Part shown: positions 24,201 to 35,609 of the stretch, piece by piece
Layout: every line of letters begins with the position of its first letter
Numbering within the stretch: position 1 is the stretch's first letter
DNA from: Blasia pusilla
Taxonomy: Eukaryota > Marchantiophyta > Marchantiopsida > Blasiales
DNA: 64,000 nucleotides
NCBI GenBank assembly: GCA_050084515.1
Contig: CM114271.1
Span: 40,362,001-40,426,000 of the forward strand
Direction of reading: 5' to 3'
Made by a program: the position numbers and the translations under genes
Notes under the pieces: generated by a model
What the model saw: the letters and a program-made list of their open reading frames with translations, nothing else
Databases searched by the model: none
Told to the model about the DNA's origin: nothing

Positions 24201-27200
24201 GAGTATGCTTAACCACATAGCTCTTGGTTTACAACACAATAAGTCAGTTACTCAAAGTGACCTTCTTGTCATAGTCCATGCAATCATAGAGGACGGTTTG
24301 AAGGAGGAGCAGGCAGTTGCAGTTGCAGCTGCAGCGAAGAAACAAGCTAAAATGGATGGACATCCTAGCTCCAGGTTTTCCTCATTTGAGTCAACTCAAC
24401 CTGCCAAGGCTCCCACGCCTAATTTCTATATGATTACAGAATTTGCATTGCAACTACTGAACAATCACTTTAAGCGGGTGAAAGTCAATTATCGTGATGG
24501 ACACACATTAGCAATGCTCAATCCTCTGGTCATCTTGTTGCAAGAGTGCTTGAACTCAAAATATGATGGGGTTCTGGCTTCAGCTTTGAAGAGTTTGAGC
24601 TTTCTCCTATTACTCCCTTTGCCAGCAATTGATGAGCATGGCACAGAAATTACGACACTTGTATTTTCTATCTGCAACAGATTCTCAAAAGCAGAGAGTC
24701 CCTTGCTGCAGGCATGTCTGAATGTCCTCATCATACTGATTCGACATTGTAAAACTCTCCGGTTGTCGGAGGAGCAGTTGCGAGCATTACTCCAGCTTCC
24801 TATCTTTGTAGACATGGAAGGTGGTTCTCGCATGGCCCTCGGCTTGCTCAAGGCTATTGTTAGTCGGAAGCTTTTGGTTCCAGAACTTTATGACATGATG
24901 ACCAGGGTGTCAGAATTGATGGTGACTAGCAATCTTGGGCCTGTGCGACAGCTTTGCAGTCAAATACTATTACAGTTTCTTTTAGACTATCCTTTAGGAC
25001 AAAAGCGACTACAACAACATCTTGACTTCTTCATCACAAATGTTGGGTATGTTCCCTTTTCACAGGGCCTTTTAGAACTCCTGGGGGCAGTGATTTGCAG
25101 AATGGTCAGTGTGATTGGGTAGTTCCTTGTGAGGAGGCACAAAGTTTTGGATCTTTCCCAAGAAGTTCCAAAACAAAGAAGCAGCGGGTGAAGAATTTTT
25201 CTATGCAGTGATTTGCTTAGTATCTACAACCTAGGTTCTGCACAAATGACGACTAAATTGTGTTTTTCAATGCCATTTGCAGCTATGCCCAGACAAGTGG
25301 AAGGGAAGCAGCCCTTGAGATGCTTCACGCCATTATTTTGAAATTCCCGGATGTAGTAGTTGAAGAGCAAGCGGATACTTTGTTTTTCCCTCTGGTGACA
25401 AGGCTGGTGAACGAGGAATCTAATCAAGTTCGATCTATGATTGGAACAATTCTCAAAGTCTTGATGGGCCGTGTTGGACCCCAGCCATTAGAGCGAATCC
25501 TGGACTTCGCACTTTCTTGGTATAAAGGTGCTGATCAGCGTCTCTGGCGTCCTGCTGCTCAGGTGAATATATTCTTGTCGAGATTTACTGCCCTGAGGTC
25601 CCGGACAGAGTTTGAACACCAGATAAATTTTAAAGTTTGAGTAGGCCATAGTTTTTGCCGTTGAGTGCATGTCTTACTTGAAGGTATGAGGTATTCTACT
25701 TGCCAGGATCTTGAAACACCAGGGGACTTCTTATTCAGGATTTCGATCTTTAATTCATTTTTCTGACTTCCGGTGGAACATCTGAAATCAGGTTATTGGA
25801 TTCTCCATCGAGGTGATGGGCGGTAGGTTTGACAGATATTTAGAGGAGGTGTTGCCCCAATGTGTAAAGATCTTGCATCTGGCAATGTCTTCTCTGGACA
25901 TGAATGAGACCGAAGTGGATGAGACTGGAAAGGCAGTGTACTGGAAGGAAGCTTACTTCTCCTTAACAACGATGGAAAAGCTCTTACACCAACTACCAAA
26001 TATGACCTTGCGATCAGAATTTAAGGTTTCCTTCCCTCTTTTAACCATGCACTTTGCGGGGAAGGTCTGCCCTCCAATGTACTGGGACTGATAATCTCTG
26101 CATCTTAGAAATGGTTCTCATAATGGTAGAAGCCGCAAATAGCTTTCCTTCACAGAAGCGGAGTCCCACCCAGCAGTTAAGGTTGTATGGAGATGAGGCT
26201 GGAGATTGGTGCAGAATTTCATTGTGATTCAATTCTTCCAAATGTCTTCTGTATTGTTCGTCATTTCTTCCATTTTGCTGTTGTACTCTGGTGTGTCTGA
26301 ATAATCTACTTCAGGATTAGAACCAATATGAGAGGGTATGCGTTTTAGTGTGGGTCATCTGCATGACGGATAGATAATTGGTTTGCTGAAGCGTCGACCT
26401 AATGGACTTGGTTTTTTTTGTATCAACAGGAGTTCTGGAAGCTGGTGTGTTTACTTCTTTTGCATCAACACCTCTGGATCCGAAAGGTCTGTGGCCGTTT
26501 GTTGGAAATCTATTTCGCAAACTGTGAGGTCAACAGCCAAAATCTGAAAGCTGCTGCGCTATATCAGGGTGATGTGTTACTGTTCCATCCAAGTTGGGTA
26601 CTCCTGCTGGTTGGATCATTCTGCCAGCAGCTCGACTCTGGTGCCATCGATGATGCGATGGGAGACCAGTTAGTGAGGGTTCTCTTGACCATGAGTACTC
26701 TACTGCCTTCGTTACCACGAGGTCGTACAACTGGAGCTGATAGGAGCCTATCCTTTCTGGGATGTGATGGTGAAGATGATCGAGAAAGAATTTCAAGGGC
26801 ATTGACTTTGCTAGGATGGGATGCGAGAGATGTGAGAACTGCCACCGGGGAGAATGAGGATTTATTTGAGGGATCGGACGACAAAGGCTATGCCGAGGAG
26901 TCGGAGAGCCTCGAGGATGAATCAGTACACTGCAAAGCACTCTCTCTTGTTTTCCGAAAACTCCAAAAAATTGCAGTTCGCGTGCATCCTATGCAGGTCA
27001 GTCCTTTCTTGAGACTACTCATCACCTCATCTGCAGATACAAATGTCGAAGCAGCCCGAGTTCTCCCTAGAAACTGCCTCAACAGTTCATCTTGCACCCT
27101 TTGACAATGTGCTCATTCATGTCCGTAACTCTATGCCGTTGTTCTAAGGTCCAGAAAAAAGAGGAAGGATCGCTTCTGAAATGCAGACCGCATCTGCAGA

Positions 27201-27768
27201 AAGAACGGAGTCCCTAAATGACAGCCTTGTCTTGGTCATTGATGTTGCAGACGAAGGTGATATTTCGCTGGTTTATAGCCATGGCATCTACACTGAGTGC
27301 GAAGGACGTGGAGCACTACCTACCGTCTATGCTGACACCTCTTTTCAAAATAACGGAGGGATCTGCCTCAAAAGTGGTTCCTGGTAAGGTCCTCTGCTCT
27401 CTTATTTCCCAAGCTTTAGTGAAGGTGCGCAGCATGTGTCAAGCACGCGGAGTGTGAGTCTCATGTTGGTGTTGCGGCGGTTGAATTAACCATCAGTGGG
27501 CCCAATTCTCGCAGAGGATCTGAAGAGCGTGGGAGACGAAGCTTTGAATCGCTTGAGAGAAGCGGTAGGAGCGGTGAAGTTCGTCAACACGTACAATTCC
27601 GTAAGAGAGAGGTTGAAAGAGAAGAGAGACAAGCGGAAATCTGCACAGAAAATAAGTGTCCTGGTAGATCCCGAGCGCAACGCCAAGAGGAAGATCAAAT
27701 TGACGGTGAAACGACAAGCTCAGAAGAAACGGAAAATCATTCAAGGGAAGAGGCTGATGGGACTGTAA
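9268..27768 (+). CDS. UTP20: U3 snoRNP / small-subunit processome component UTP20 (30 exons)
   Basis: A very large HEAT-repeat nucleolar protein needed for 18S rRNA maturation. I chained 30 exons with GT-AG borders and continuous phase into about 2,976 codons: 9268-9327, 9588-9710, 9928-10085, 10898-10942, 11312-11390, 11580-11653, 11831-11937, 12324-12503, 12830-13297, 13622-13895, 14095-14169, 14445-14785, 15238-15505, 15722-15944, 16260-16605, 16831-17011, 17252-17383, 17772-18033, 18292-19535, 20183-20316, 21212-21396, 21769-22218, 22428-22553, 22864-22929, 23185-25046, 25283-25562, 25792-26025, 26430-26996, 27251-27383, 27515-27768. The start is supported by GAKRFVFKTFAQRVED across exons 1-2, matching plant UTP20 N-termini. 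Other landmarks are VHRRIKAMAKF (exon 24), the long exon 25 covering the conserved DRIM region, and the basic coiled C-tail ERLKEKRDKRKSAQK with PERNAKRK in exon 30. Exon 19 carries an acidic, poorly conserved insert (about 18650-19080). It is slightly longer than the usual ~2,500-2,800 residues. Exon 13 and exon 28-29 borders are the least certain. Confidence 0.93.
10086..10897 (+). other. UTP20 intron 3 (812 bp)
   Basis: Between the exon ending SLEPILR and the 45-bp exon 4. Contains the perfect inverted pair 'cagtcgattgca' / 'tgcaatcgactg' at about 10149-10182. No transposon domain was recognised. Confidence 0.6.
19536..20182 (+). other. UTP20 intron 19 (647 bp)
   Basis: Standard donor gtaagg and acceptor tgtcag. 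No coding or repeat structure was recognised. Short open frames on both strands lack family resemblance. Confidence 0.6.
20317..21211 (+). other. UTP20 intron 20 (895 bp), probable old transposon debris
   Basis: One of the two longest introns with intron 3. Its composition between about 20700 and 21170 differs from neighbouring introns, with tct/aac-rich low-complexity text and 'taactagt'-type repeats, suggesting a decayed insertion. No domain can be identified. Confidence 0.35.
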
Positions 27769-27825
27769 TTCTCCTACCCGTCCCATCGCTGTAAAATAGA
27801 CATGCCTCAGGTTTTCAAAATTGTC

Positions 27826-27831
27826 AATAAA
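27826..27831 (+). terminator. Polyadenylation signal AATAAA of UTP20
   Basis: AATAAA begins 58 bp after the TAA stop codon, the expected spacing for a plant near-upstream element. Confidence 0.55.
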
Positions 27832-29347
27832 GATCGACGGGGAGTGCGGTGACTGCCTCTATGGCAGCCACGGGGTGACAGTTCATCTGGAGACGCCAAA
27901 TTTTCCTCCCCGCCTAATGGTACACAGAACGCATCGTGGAATCCATCTCATGTTTGTGCGGGAATTTCCATCTTGAGCGCGAGGGTTTTCTTAAATGCAT
28001 GATTTCACAACCACGGAGACTTCTCTCCTAGCCGCTGGAGGTGAGAGTTCGCCGTGAGAATCAAGCGCTCCACGCGCTTGGACTTGCGTTTCACGCGCAC
28101 GAGAACCTGTCGCGGAGAAGACAGCAGAGATCGTGCATCTCGCGGTCAGTTCAACGGATTTTCGTGAAAGTTTTCTTTTCCCGATTCGCGTCGCCGACCG
28201 AAAGCCGTTCGGGAGAAGCTTGCAACTGTCTCGCGTCAGTTCCATTGACTTCAAGAAATCTCGATTCCCGAGAGCTGTGGCCGAAAGTCCAGTTGTGGAA
28301 TTCGTGACGGAGAACTGTGGAGCCGAGGCGCCATTATCACTGCCACGGATTTCCACGGAGCTCCCAAATCCGGAGCGCGGGGCGGTCGTGTCAGAAATTT
28401 CGAGGGATGCCGCAGTTGCGTAAGATGACAACCGTCTGCCCCCATCGCCAAGGACATCGAACGTGGACGACAACCGTCTCCCCATCGCCAAGGGAGTCGA
28501 ACGGAGCCCTGAGTGCGACGACCGCAACCGTCCTGCCGTAGGGTAGGAAATGAGAGGGAGCTTTCCTGTGTGAAAGCTCCCTCTCATCAGACATTGAAAA
28601 GAGGGGGGGAGTAGAGAGAAGAAATATGAGGGACTTTTCCTCTAAGAAAATTTTGGTCTAAACCCTAAACACCTAGAGAATTATGATTACTACTAACCGG
28701 GCTTCTGACATTCCAACCCAAGCCCCTGCCCATCACTTCCTCCTTTAAAGTCAAACACAACTTGTATGACTTCATTGCAGAGGAGGGAATGCTAGGAAAT
28801 CCCTATCAAGTTAATGGTACGTTTTGGTTCCGTCATGTAATGGTACAATTTCATGTGCTTATGGGATCTTGCCCCTTAGATAGTCCAATTTGGTATGATT
28901 AAGAGCTCAGGCATGGGCTTGGCTTGTGGCTCGTTTCCAGTGTTCATAGCGGTTCCATATGGAAGGCAAATAGAGGTTGTGACTCATTCATGATGGAACA
29001 TGGATGATGAGATTGTAATTGGCCGAAACTTGGACTGCTCTTACTAGGCCCATTCCGTGAAAATTGAAGTGTTACCAACCCAAAAGGATGCTTACAAGCA
29101 ATTATCAAACCTCCCTATGTGAAAACCATATTTTCGAAAATCATAGGTGAGAGCAAGGTCATCGCAAAGCAAGATAGGCCCATTTTCTACAAAAAAAAAG
29201 ATCCTTAGGAAATCAAGTGGAGAATCCTAGTGATAGCGTCGTGCTTAGAGCCCCAACCCCAATCCTAGTGATAACCTTGTACTTAGAACACCAAAGCCAC
29301 ATCAACCACTCCAAGCAATACTAAAAATTTTTGAGGTACTAATTCAT
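27832..29347. other. Intergenic region downstream of UTP20
   Basis: 28055-28400 contains degenerate repeats of a 'cagttcaacggatttt' / 'cagttccattgacttc' kind, GC-rich. A 198-codon minus-strand frame (27991-28587) over it has low-complexity composition and no family resemblance. A telo-box-like 'taaaccctaaac' lies at 28659-28670. The remainder to 29347 shows no gene; frames are short and broken. Confidence 0.5.
28551..28586. repeat. Perfect 15-bp inverted repeat (hairpin)
   Basis: tgagagggagctttc, a 6-nt loop, then its exact reverse complement. It borders the GC-rich repeat block. It could be a terminal structure of a small element; no partner end was found. Confidence 0.8.
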
Positions 29348-29617
29348 CTATCTTAAATTCCATTGACGATTGGAATAAAGGCAATGCAATGGTCTTTGGG
29401 AGACAACGTCGAATGGAAGAGGCAATCCGTATGTTCTGAAACCAATAGCTTCCTTATCGGAAGGCATATCAACTAGCTCCCAAGTATGTTGATGTTTTAA
29501 TGCAGCAAGCTCTTCCTCCATAGCTTCAATCCATTCGAACTTACATGCAATTTCTTCAAAACAACTGGATTCTTGTTCTTGAAGGGTAATCATCATATAT
29601 GCATGATTTTTTTTCAA
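29348..29617 (-). mobile_element. Ty1/copia reverse-transcriptase N-terminal remnant
   Basis: The minus strand reads EWIEAMEEELAALKHQHTWE then LVDMPSDKEAIGF, the hallmark start of the copia-type RT domain (W-x-A-M-x-E-E...TWELV). The frame is lost straight afterwards. It lies opposite to the copia fragment at 30108-31250, so they are separate insertions or one was inverted. Confidence 0.75.
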
Positions 29618-30107
29618 TGAATCTATGAATAGGATGTGTGACTCTACTTGATCTATAAAGTTATTGTTTATAAATAGATGCCTCTAGCATGTGACTTGAG
29701 CTCTAACTAGTGTCAATAGACTAAATACAAACAATTACGGCCAAAAATCCTCCCAATTTGACATTGAATGGCATATTTGAACCCTCTAGTCCCAACCATA
29801 AAAAATTGCTCAAAGATAAAGTCATGAGTGCTTGATCTTACACAAAATTTATCTTGAGTGAACGTACAAGGTTCAATGTGTTTAATTGGATCCAATGACA
29901 AACAAATAAAGAAGAATTCCATGAAAAATTTAGGTCATGGTTGAAAGTGTGGGCCAACTATGTTGTAGGAAGACGATCAACTTCCCTCCCGAATGAGAAA
30001 CGCCACTTCATTTCCTAATGTGTGAAGAGATCATCATCATATTCCCTTGCGATATTATAAGCATCTAGAGTTCCCACTTGGATATTATAAGCATCTAGAG
30101 TTTCCAT

Positions 30108-31250
30108 CGGCCTATATAGACTAAAAAAAGCTCTAGACGAGCTCAAGCAAACTCCAAGAGTTTGGTATGGCAAGATAACATATGTTCTAAAAGAACTTGG
30201 CTCTAGGGTTTGTGATTCTAATTCCTGGATAATTTTTCTAAGAGGACAAGGTCATACGATTATCATTGTGTTGTATGTTGATGACCTTTTGATTACTGGG
30301 AGTATTGAGGATATGGTACGACAAGTCAAGTTAGAGTTGTAGGTAGAATTTGATATGAAGGACTTGATATGGGAACTCAAGTATTTCCTTGGTGTTGAGT
30401 TTATTAGGGTTGGAAAGAGCATGTGGTTATTACAACAATAATATGCTCTTCAAATGCTTTGAAAATATGGTATGATAGTGTGTAAGCCAATATCTATATT
30501 GTTGGAGCAAATTATCAAACTCCTAGTAGACCAATGAGACTTTCTTGCAAATTCTAATATGAACAAGTGCATGATTGGAAGTTTCATCTATTTGACTATA
30601 ATTAGGCCAAACTTGAGCTATGAAGTTGGCCTAGTGAGCCAGTTTATGCAAGCACCTTGGAAACCTTATCTTAATATTATGAAGAGGATTATGCAGTATC
30701 TGAAATTCTTTTCTCAATTTGGGCTTCAGTTTAAGCTTTCTTTGAGTTTACAATTAGAAGGATTCATAGATGCTCATTAGGAAAGAAATGTATCTGATAG
30801 ATAATGTATATGATGTTATTCCCTCACATTGGGAAGCGTAGTTATATGTTGGGAGTCAAAGAAGAAACCTATAATTGCTTTATCTTTAATAAAGACTAAG
30901 TAGAAAGGAGCAACCAATACAACATGTGAGGAGGTGTGGCTTCATCGATTTTTGTTAAGATTGATGTTTGTAATTTAGGACCTCGTATTACACATATAGA
31001 CAATATTAGTAGCATCAAACTTACTAATAACCTTGTGTTTTATGCTTGAATAAAGCATGTTGAGGTGCACTATCACTTTATCAGAGAGAAAGTGATAGCA
31101 GGAGAAATTGATCTTGTGTGTAAAGGTACAGATCGACAAATTTTTGATATCTTTTCAAAGGTATTCTCTAGAGATAAGTTTGAGATATTTAGAAATAATT
31201 TAGGTGTTAGAGATATTGATATGAGCTTGAAGAGAAGTATTAAAGAGTGA
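30108..31250 (+). mobile_element. Ty1/copia RT-RNase H fragment
   Basis: Starts at YRLKKALDELKQTPRVWY, continues through the RT active site in VLYVDDLLITGS (about 30270), then EFDMKDL and ELKYFLGVEF, and RNase H regions: MIGSFIYLTIIRPNLSYEVG (about 30570) and the tail HYHFIREKVIAGEIDL (about 31070). In-frame stops at about 30341 and 30439 and at several later positions show it is dead. A duplicated 'gatattataagcatctagag' at 30050-30105 lies at its left edge. No LTRs were identified. Confidence 0.82.
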
Positions 31251-31624
31251 GTTATAGTCAAGCTCATCAGACATACAAAATGCTACATTTAATACTCACA
31301 CAAAGTAGAAAAGCTTAATTTTGGTTAGTTAATTAAACATGGTTATCCCAACTAAGATTAGTGAATCAAAATTAGTGTAACGCGAGACTATGGTTATGAT
31401 TTGGGTTATTGTTGTTTTTTAGTGTATTTTTATGTAACCATGGTATTTTGACGTTTGATGCGGTATTGGACGACTCAACCTAAAGTTAACACATGATGGG
31501 CCTACGGACATACATGAGGCCCTAAAGTATGCGAGTAGGTTCAACACCTAATAATTTAAGGCACATCTATACATCCATCCAACTAGCAAATTATAAATTT
31601 ATAAGTCCTCAGTTTTTCGGTGGC

Positions 31625-32150
31625 CCTAAAGATGTCTATCACGACTCTTAAGATAGATCGATGGGATTTAGCACAGCGTCTACAAGATTAGTGGAGGACA
31701 AGCCCAGGAGGTTGAGGATGACCTGTTGAGGCCCCGAAAAACCTGAGAGAGTAGGTTTCCCCTTCGTTTCGGCTCATTCGGAGCCATATAGAGAAACTTA
31801 CTATTTCGGGTAAGTTTCCATATTGGGGATAGTTGAATTTCCACTCTGGGAAGTGGCCCTTGACCGGCTACAGCAGATCAAGAGCCAAGGAGATGACCTG
31901 CGAGCATAGGTTACCGTTGAGAGAGCTTGGGAGAGGGAAGGGAGTATACCTCCAAGAGAGAGAGAGCTTGAGAGCTCATTCTCTCTTTGTTGAACCTCTT
32001 GGCATAAGAGGGCGGAGCTATGGTTTCTTGCCTTGTGAGTGGAATCCAAGCCTCTCATTTGGAGAGTGGGTTTGGTTTGACATGAGAGAGAGTGTACACC
32101 TTTGAGAGCTATGGTGTGAGATGGTGTAGAGAGAGATTGGATCTACTTTA
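31625..32150 (+). repeat. Element A, first (5'-truncated) LTR copy
   Basis: Matches most of 32266-32765 at high identity, sharing 'caggtttccccttcg', 'agtggcccttgacc', 'gaacctcttggcat' and 'gagagctatggtgtgagatg'. It lacks the LTR's first ~115 bp. It ends directly against the start of the second LTR copy at 32151. Confidence 0.8.
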
Positions 32151-32765
32151 TTGGAGATATTTTGGTACTTCTCGCCTCGGTGTATGGATGCCATGAGTTA
32201 GCATGGGATCGTGTGTGTGTTCGATGACAACGATGTATGTTGTATAGCGATGTGTATTGTCATGTCTTTTAGGATAGATCGGTGAGATCTAGTAGAGCGC
32301 CTTCGTGAGTAGTGGAGAACAGGCCCAGTAGGTCGAGGGTGACCTACTGAGGCCTCGGGAAACCTCAGAGAGCAGGTTTCCCCTTCGTTTCGGCTCATTT
32401 AGAGCCATATTGAGAACCTTACTATTTTAGGTAAGTACCATTTTGAGTATATGATGGACTTTCTATTTTTGGTAAGTGGCCCTTGACCCCTTACATCAGA
32501 TCAAGAGCCAAGGAGGTGACTTGGGAGAATAGGTTACCATGGAGAGAGCTTGGGAGAGGGGAGGGTATACCTCAAGGAGAAAGAGCTTGAGAGCATTCTC
32601 TCTTTGTTGAACCTCTTGGCATGAAGCGGCGGAGCTATGGTTCCTTGCCTTGTAAGTGTAACCCAAGCCTCTTATTAGGAGAGTAGGTTTGGTTTGACAT
32701 GAGAGAGAGTGCACACCTTTGAGAGCTATGGTGTGAGATGATGTAGAGAGAGATTGGATCTTACT
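32151..32765 (+). repeat. Element A, complete LTR copy
   Basis: Begins TGGAGATATTTTGG and ends near 'ggatcttactttaca'. The same start is found on the minus strand at 51108, directly after a polypurine tract, which sets the LTR boundary. A dyad (32326-32349) lies in the first half. Length about 615 bp. No TATA box was assigned with confidence. Confidence 0.72.
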
Positions 32766-34263
32766 TTACAAAGGGACAACTTCAACGTCAACCGTAAGGA
32801 TGGACAATGGACGGTAGTCACCGTTAACGGTCCTCCGTCGACGGTCAACCATCACCGTCACCGGTCAAATGTCACTGTCATCGGTCGGCCGTCACCATCA
32901 GCGGTCAACCGTCACCATCAACGGTCCACGGTCCGTTGTCCACCCTTTGGTTGCCATTGCCACCATTACGGAGTGGAGGGTCTTCCACGACGTTCGTTGA
33001 TTCTCTTACTTGCATCGCCACCACGTACTTTGTTTTGGCCGCCACCCTCATCGCAATTTCGTCATCAACTAGTGATGGCAGATGACCTCTGGTTATGGTG
33101 TTTGAGTTTTGATTTTATGCTACTATGTTGTGATTGGTAGCCGCTCGACGACGATCGAGTATCGTGTCCTGACGCCCGTAGCCGCAACGCGCCGCCGATT
33201 GCCGCTCGTGGCCGCACCACACCGTCTCGATCGCAGAGCCGCACCGTCATTGTGGAGCAGAGTGTGGATTTATTGTTGATTGAGGAGGGTATGCCGTCGA
33301 GTGCCGCATCCCACTATCCAGGACCGTGCTGTTCGTAGCCGTTCTGTGCCGCCTGCAACGCCACACCGTTCCGCTGGAACCGCACTGTCTATCGAGGAGT
33401 TTTGAGCAGCGTCAATACGGGAGGAGTATGACTTGCTGATTGGCGGAGTTATCTCCACGACCGAGTTGGGGTCGAGATTTGCAGTTGCTGAGGAGCGACA
33501 TCGACATGTGTTCAAGTTACCTATTTTGGTCCTTTACCCTGCACGTGTGAGGGATTGTGGGATTTGGGTAGTTTATTTGGGGATATTGGGTGTGTGGATG
33601 CTAAGAACATCATTTATGTATATGGTTTAGGGGACATAGACCTGTGTGGAATGTCCGGAGTTGATGGTAGGTTGTCTATGAGATGATATCCTGGTCAATT
33701 TTCCTCACCACGCCGCGTGTTGCCGCACGTTACACGTCTCGGGGAGGGAGAGTGTAGATCGAGTGCCGCATATTTGGGATGAGTGATTACTCATGAGGTT
33801 CAGAGTGATCGGGTGAGAGGGGCACGAGGGTCATCACGGAGTCCGTTCCGGACTTTGAGAGGCGAGGTGGTGAACCCGAGAGTAGCTCTAGAGGTTTTAC
33901 GCGGAGTGGCGTGAGGTTCCGAGGATCTCCACGTGAGGGACCACCTCGACCTCCTTCTGTGTCAACGTCACACGAGGGGGAGGGTGTAGAGGAGTTTGTG
34001 AGCACATCACCATACATTGTGAGCGGTCCTACCAGTTGGGCGTACGAGATGAACTGGTAGGACCGCTCACAGTTCATCTCGTACGTTGTGAGCGTACGAG
34101 ATGAACTGTCCTCTACCCCGGTAGAGGACAGTAGAGGACCGCGAAGGTTTTCAGGTGAGTAGGCACGATTGAGCACGATTTCATAGCAGAGTTTAGGAGT
34201 TGATGCGACTCCCAACGGGCCAGGAACTCTAGAGAGTTCAACCGATTTACAGCATGGAATGGT
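32766..34263 (+). other. Element A untranslated/leader region
   Basis: Between the LTR and gag. 32780-32945 is a cluster of repeated 'cgtca'/'ccgt'/'ggtca' motifs. 33120-34000 matches the leader of unit C (about 63060-64000, minus strand). No conserved domain is seen in frames here, though an additional degenerate ORF cannot be excluded. No clear tRNA primer-binding site was recognised after the LTR. Confidence 0.6.
34018..34130 (+). repeat. Three consecutive perfect hairpins in the element A leader
   Basis: Hairpin 1 has 20-bp arms (34018-34037 with 34052-34071). Hairpin 2 has 14-bp arms (34072-34085 with 34093-34106). Hairpin 3 has 11-bp arms (34107-34117 with 34120-34130). They abut with no gap. 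The corresponding part of unit C (about 63020-63090) has one copy of each block and no such foldbacks. Confidence 0.9.
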
Positions 34264-35499
34264 ATGTTCCAGCATTTAGAGGGGGCGCCCATGGACGATT
34301 ACCATGAGTTCTCTCAGAGATATGCACTTGAGATTAAGGCGTGGAGGCTCTACTATGACCCACATTATGTGTCATGGATGGAGCCGTTCCCAGATGAGGA
34401 GGAGGAGTCAAGAGAGGCTACTTCCTCTTCCACTGGTGACATTTTAGGAGGGGTCACTTGCACGGGAGTAGTTGCGCCGTCTAGTCGGGTTCGTCCCAGG
34501 TTCAACCCTGTGGTTGAGTTCTTTGTTGAGTTGAGGGCGAGCTACCAAGGGGTACGGACGGAGAAGTTGCGGAGCATCCACGACTTCCAGAGGCCCTCAA
34601 GTGAGAGTTTGCGTGAGGCTTACACTCGCTTGCGCTGGTTTATCAACGTCACTTAGGGGGTGACAGAGGCTCAGGCTATCCAGTCATGGTACGCAATGCT
34701 GGACCGAACCTTGCGGACACGGGTGCGGGAGGGGATGCTTCTTATGAACACCTCCCCTACGTTGAGAGATGTTTTTAGGACCGCCAAGAACATTGAGCGC
34801 AACATGGTTGAGGAGAGCGTAGCCACCATGGGTTCTAGGCGAGAGCAGTCACGATTGTCTGCACCACTTGTGCAACAACGTGGACTTCGAGATAGATCGA
34901 CTTTGGCACCACGAGCTCAAGGAGGATACCTGGAGGCCGTGCCACAGAGACCTGCGCCTTCATATGCGGCTCTGCAGCGGCCGCCTACTATTACTTGTTG
35001 GTCATGTGGTGGACCCCATCATGAGCGCAATTGCACTCGTCAAGGTCATGGACGTGTGCCTCAGCATGGAGGAGGAGATGGTGCTGCACCAGGAGGTTAT
35101 CAATGTGACGATTGTCAGAGGTATGGTCATACATGCGCAAGGTGTTTCAGTTTACATCATGAGTTACTTCCGGACCGAGGGCCAGAGAGGGCACCAAAGC
35201 GAGTAGCCGGTCCGGATGGGCCTAGAGATTGTGCACCAGGTGGTCCCCTTGGGGGACGAGGAGCTGGAGTTGCCCGACAGGGTGGTGGAGCTGCCCGTGG
35301 AGGAGGTAGAGTACCACCACTTGGACGCGCCGAGGGAAACGCGGGACGTGAGGCTGGGATGGCTGCTCAAATAGAGCAGCTACAGGAGCAGATTGCCGCT
35401 ATGGCATCGAGGTTACCCGATGCCGGATCCGTGGCATCGAGATCATATGGAGTAGCTAGAGATCTGGAGGATCCTGGTTGGATGTGCGAGGTTGCCTAG
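34264..35499 (+). pseudogene. Element A gag (capsid-like domain and two zinc knuckles)
   Basis: Starts MFQHLEGAPMDDYHEFSQRY, followed by the retrotransposon-gag helical domain (SIHDFQRPSSESLREAYTRL, then AIQSWYAMLDRTLRTRVREG). Two Cys/His zinc knuckles follow: CWSCGGPHHERNC (a slight spacing variant) at about 34996-35034, and CDDCQRYGHTCARC (canonical CX2CX4HX4C) at about 35104-35145. The tail is rich in Gly/Arg, with a final EQLQEQIAAMASRL helix. A TAG at 34654-34656 splits the frame; B has CAA and C has CGG at the equivalent codon. Nucleocapsid function is inferred from the knuckles. Confidence 0.88.
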
Positions 35500-35609
35500 A
35501 TGGAGGCCGCCGTAGTTGTGGTGCGTGGAGCAGCCGTAGAGTTGGATCCACAATGAGGGGAGGCCTTAAAAAAGACTAGGCTTCCTCAGTCTTTCACATT
35601 GTCGGAAGC

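Noticed and set aside
27991-28587. A 198-codon minus-strand frame after UTP20
   Set aside because: Overlaps degenerate repeats, is Ser/Arg/Gly-rich and matches no family; frames are open on both strands, as expected of GC-rich repeat DNA.
34868-35206. A 112-codon frame overlapping gag of element A
   Set aside because: A shadow of gag in another frame; the zinc knuckles are read in the gag frame.
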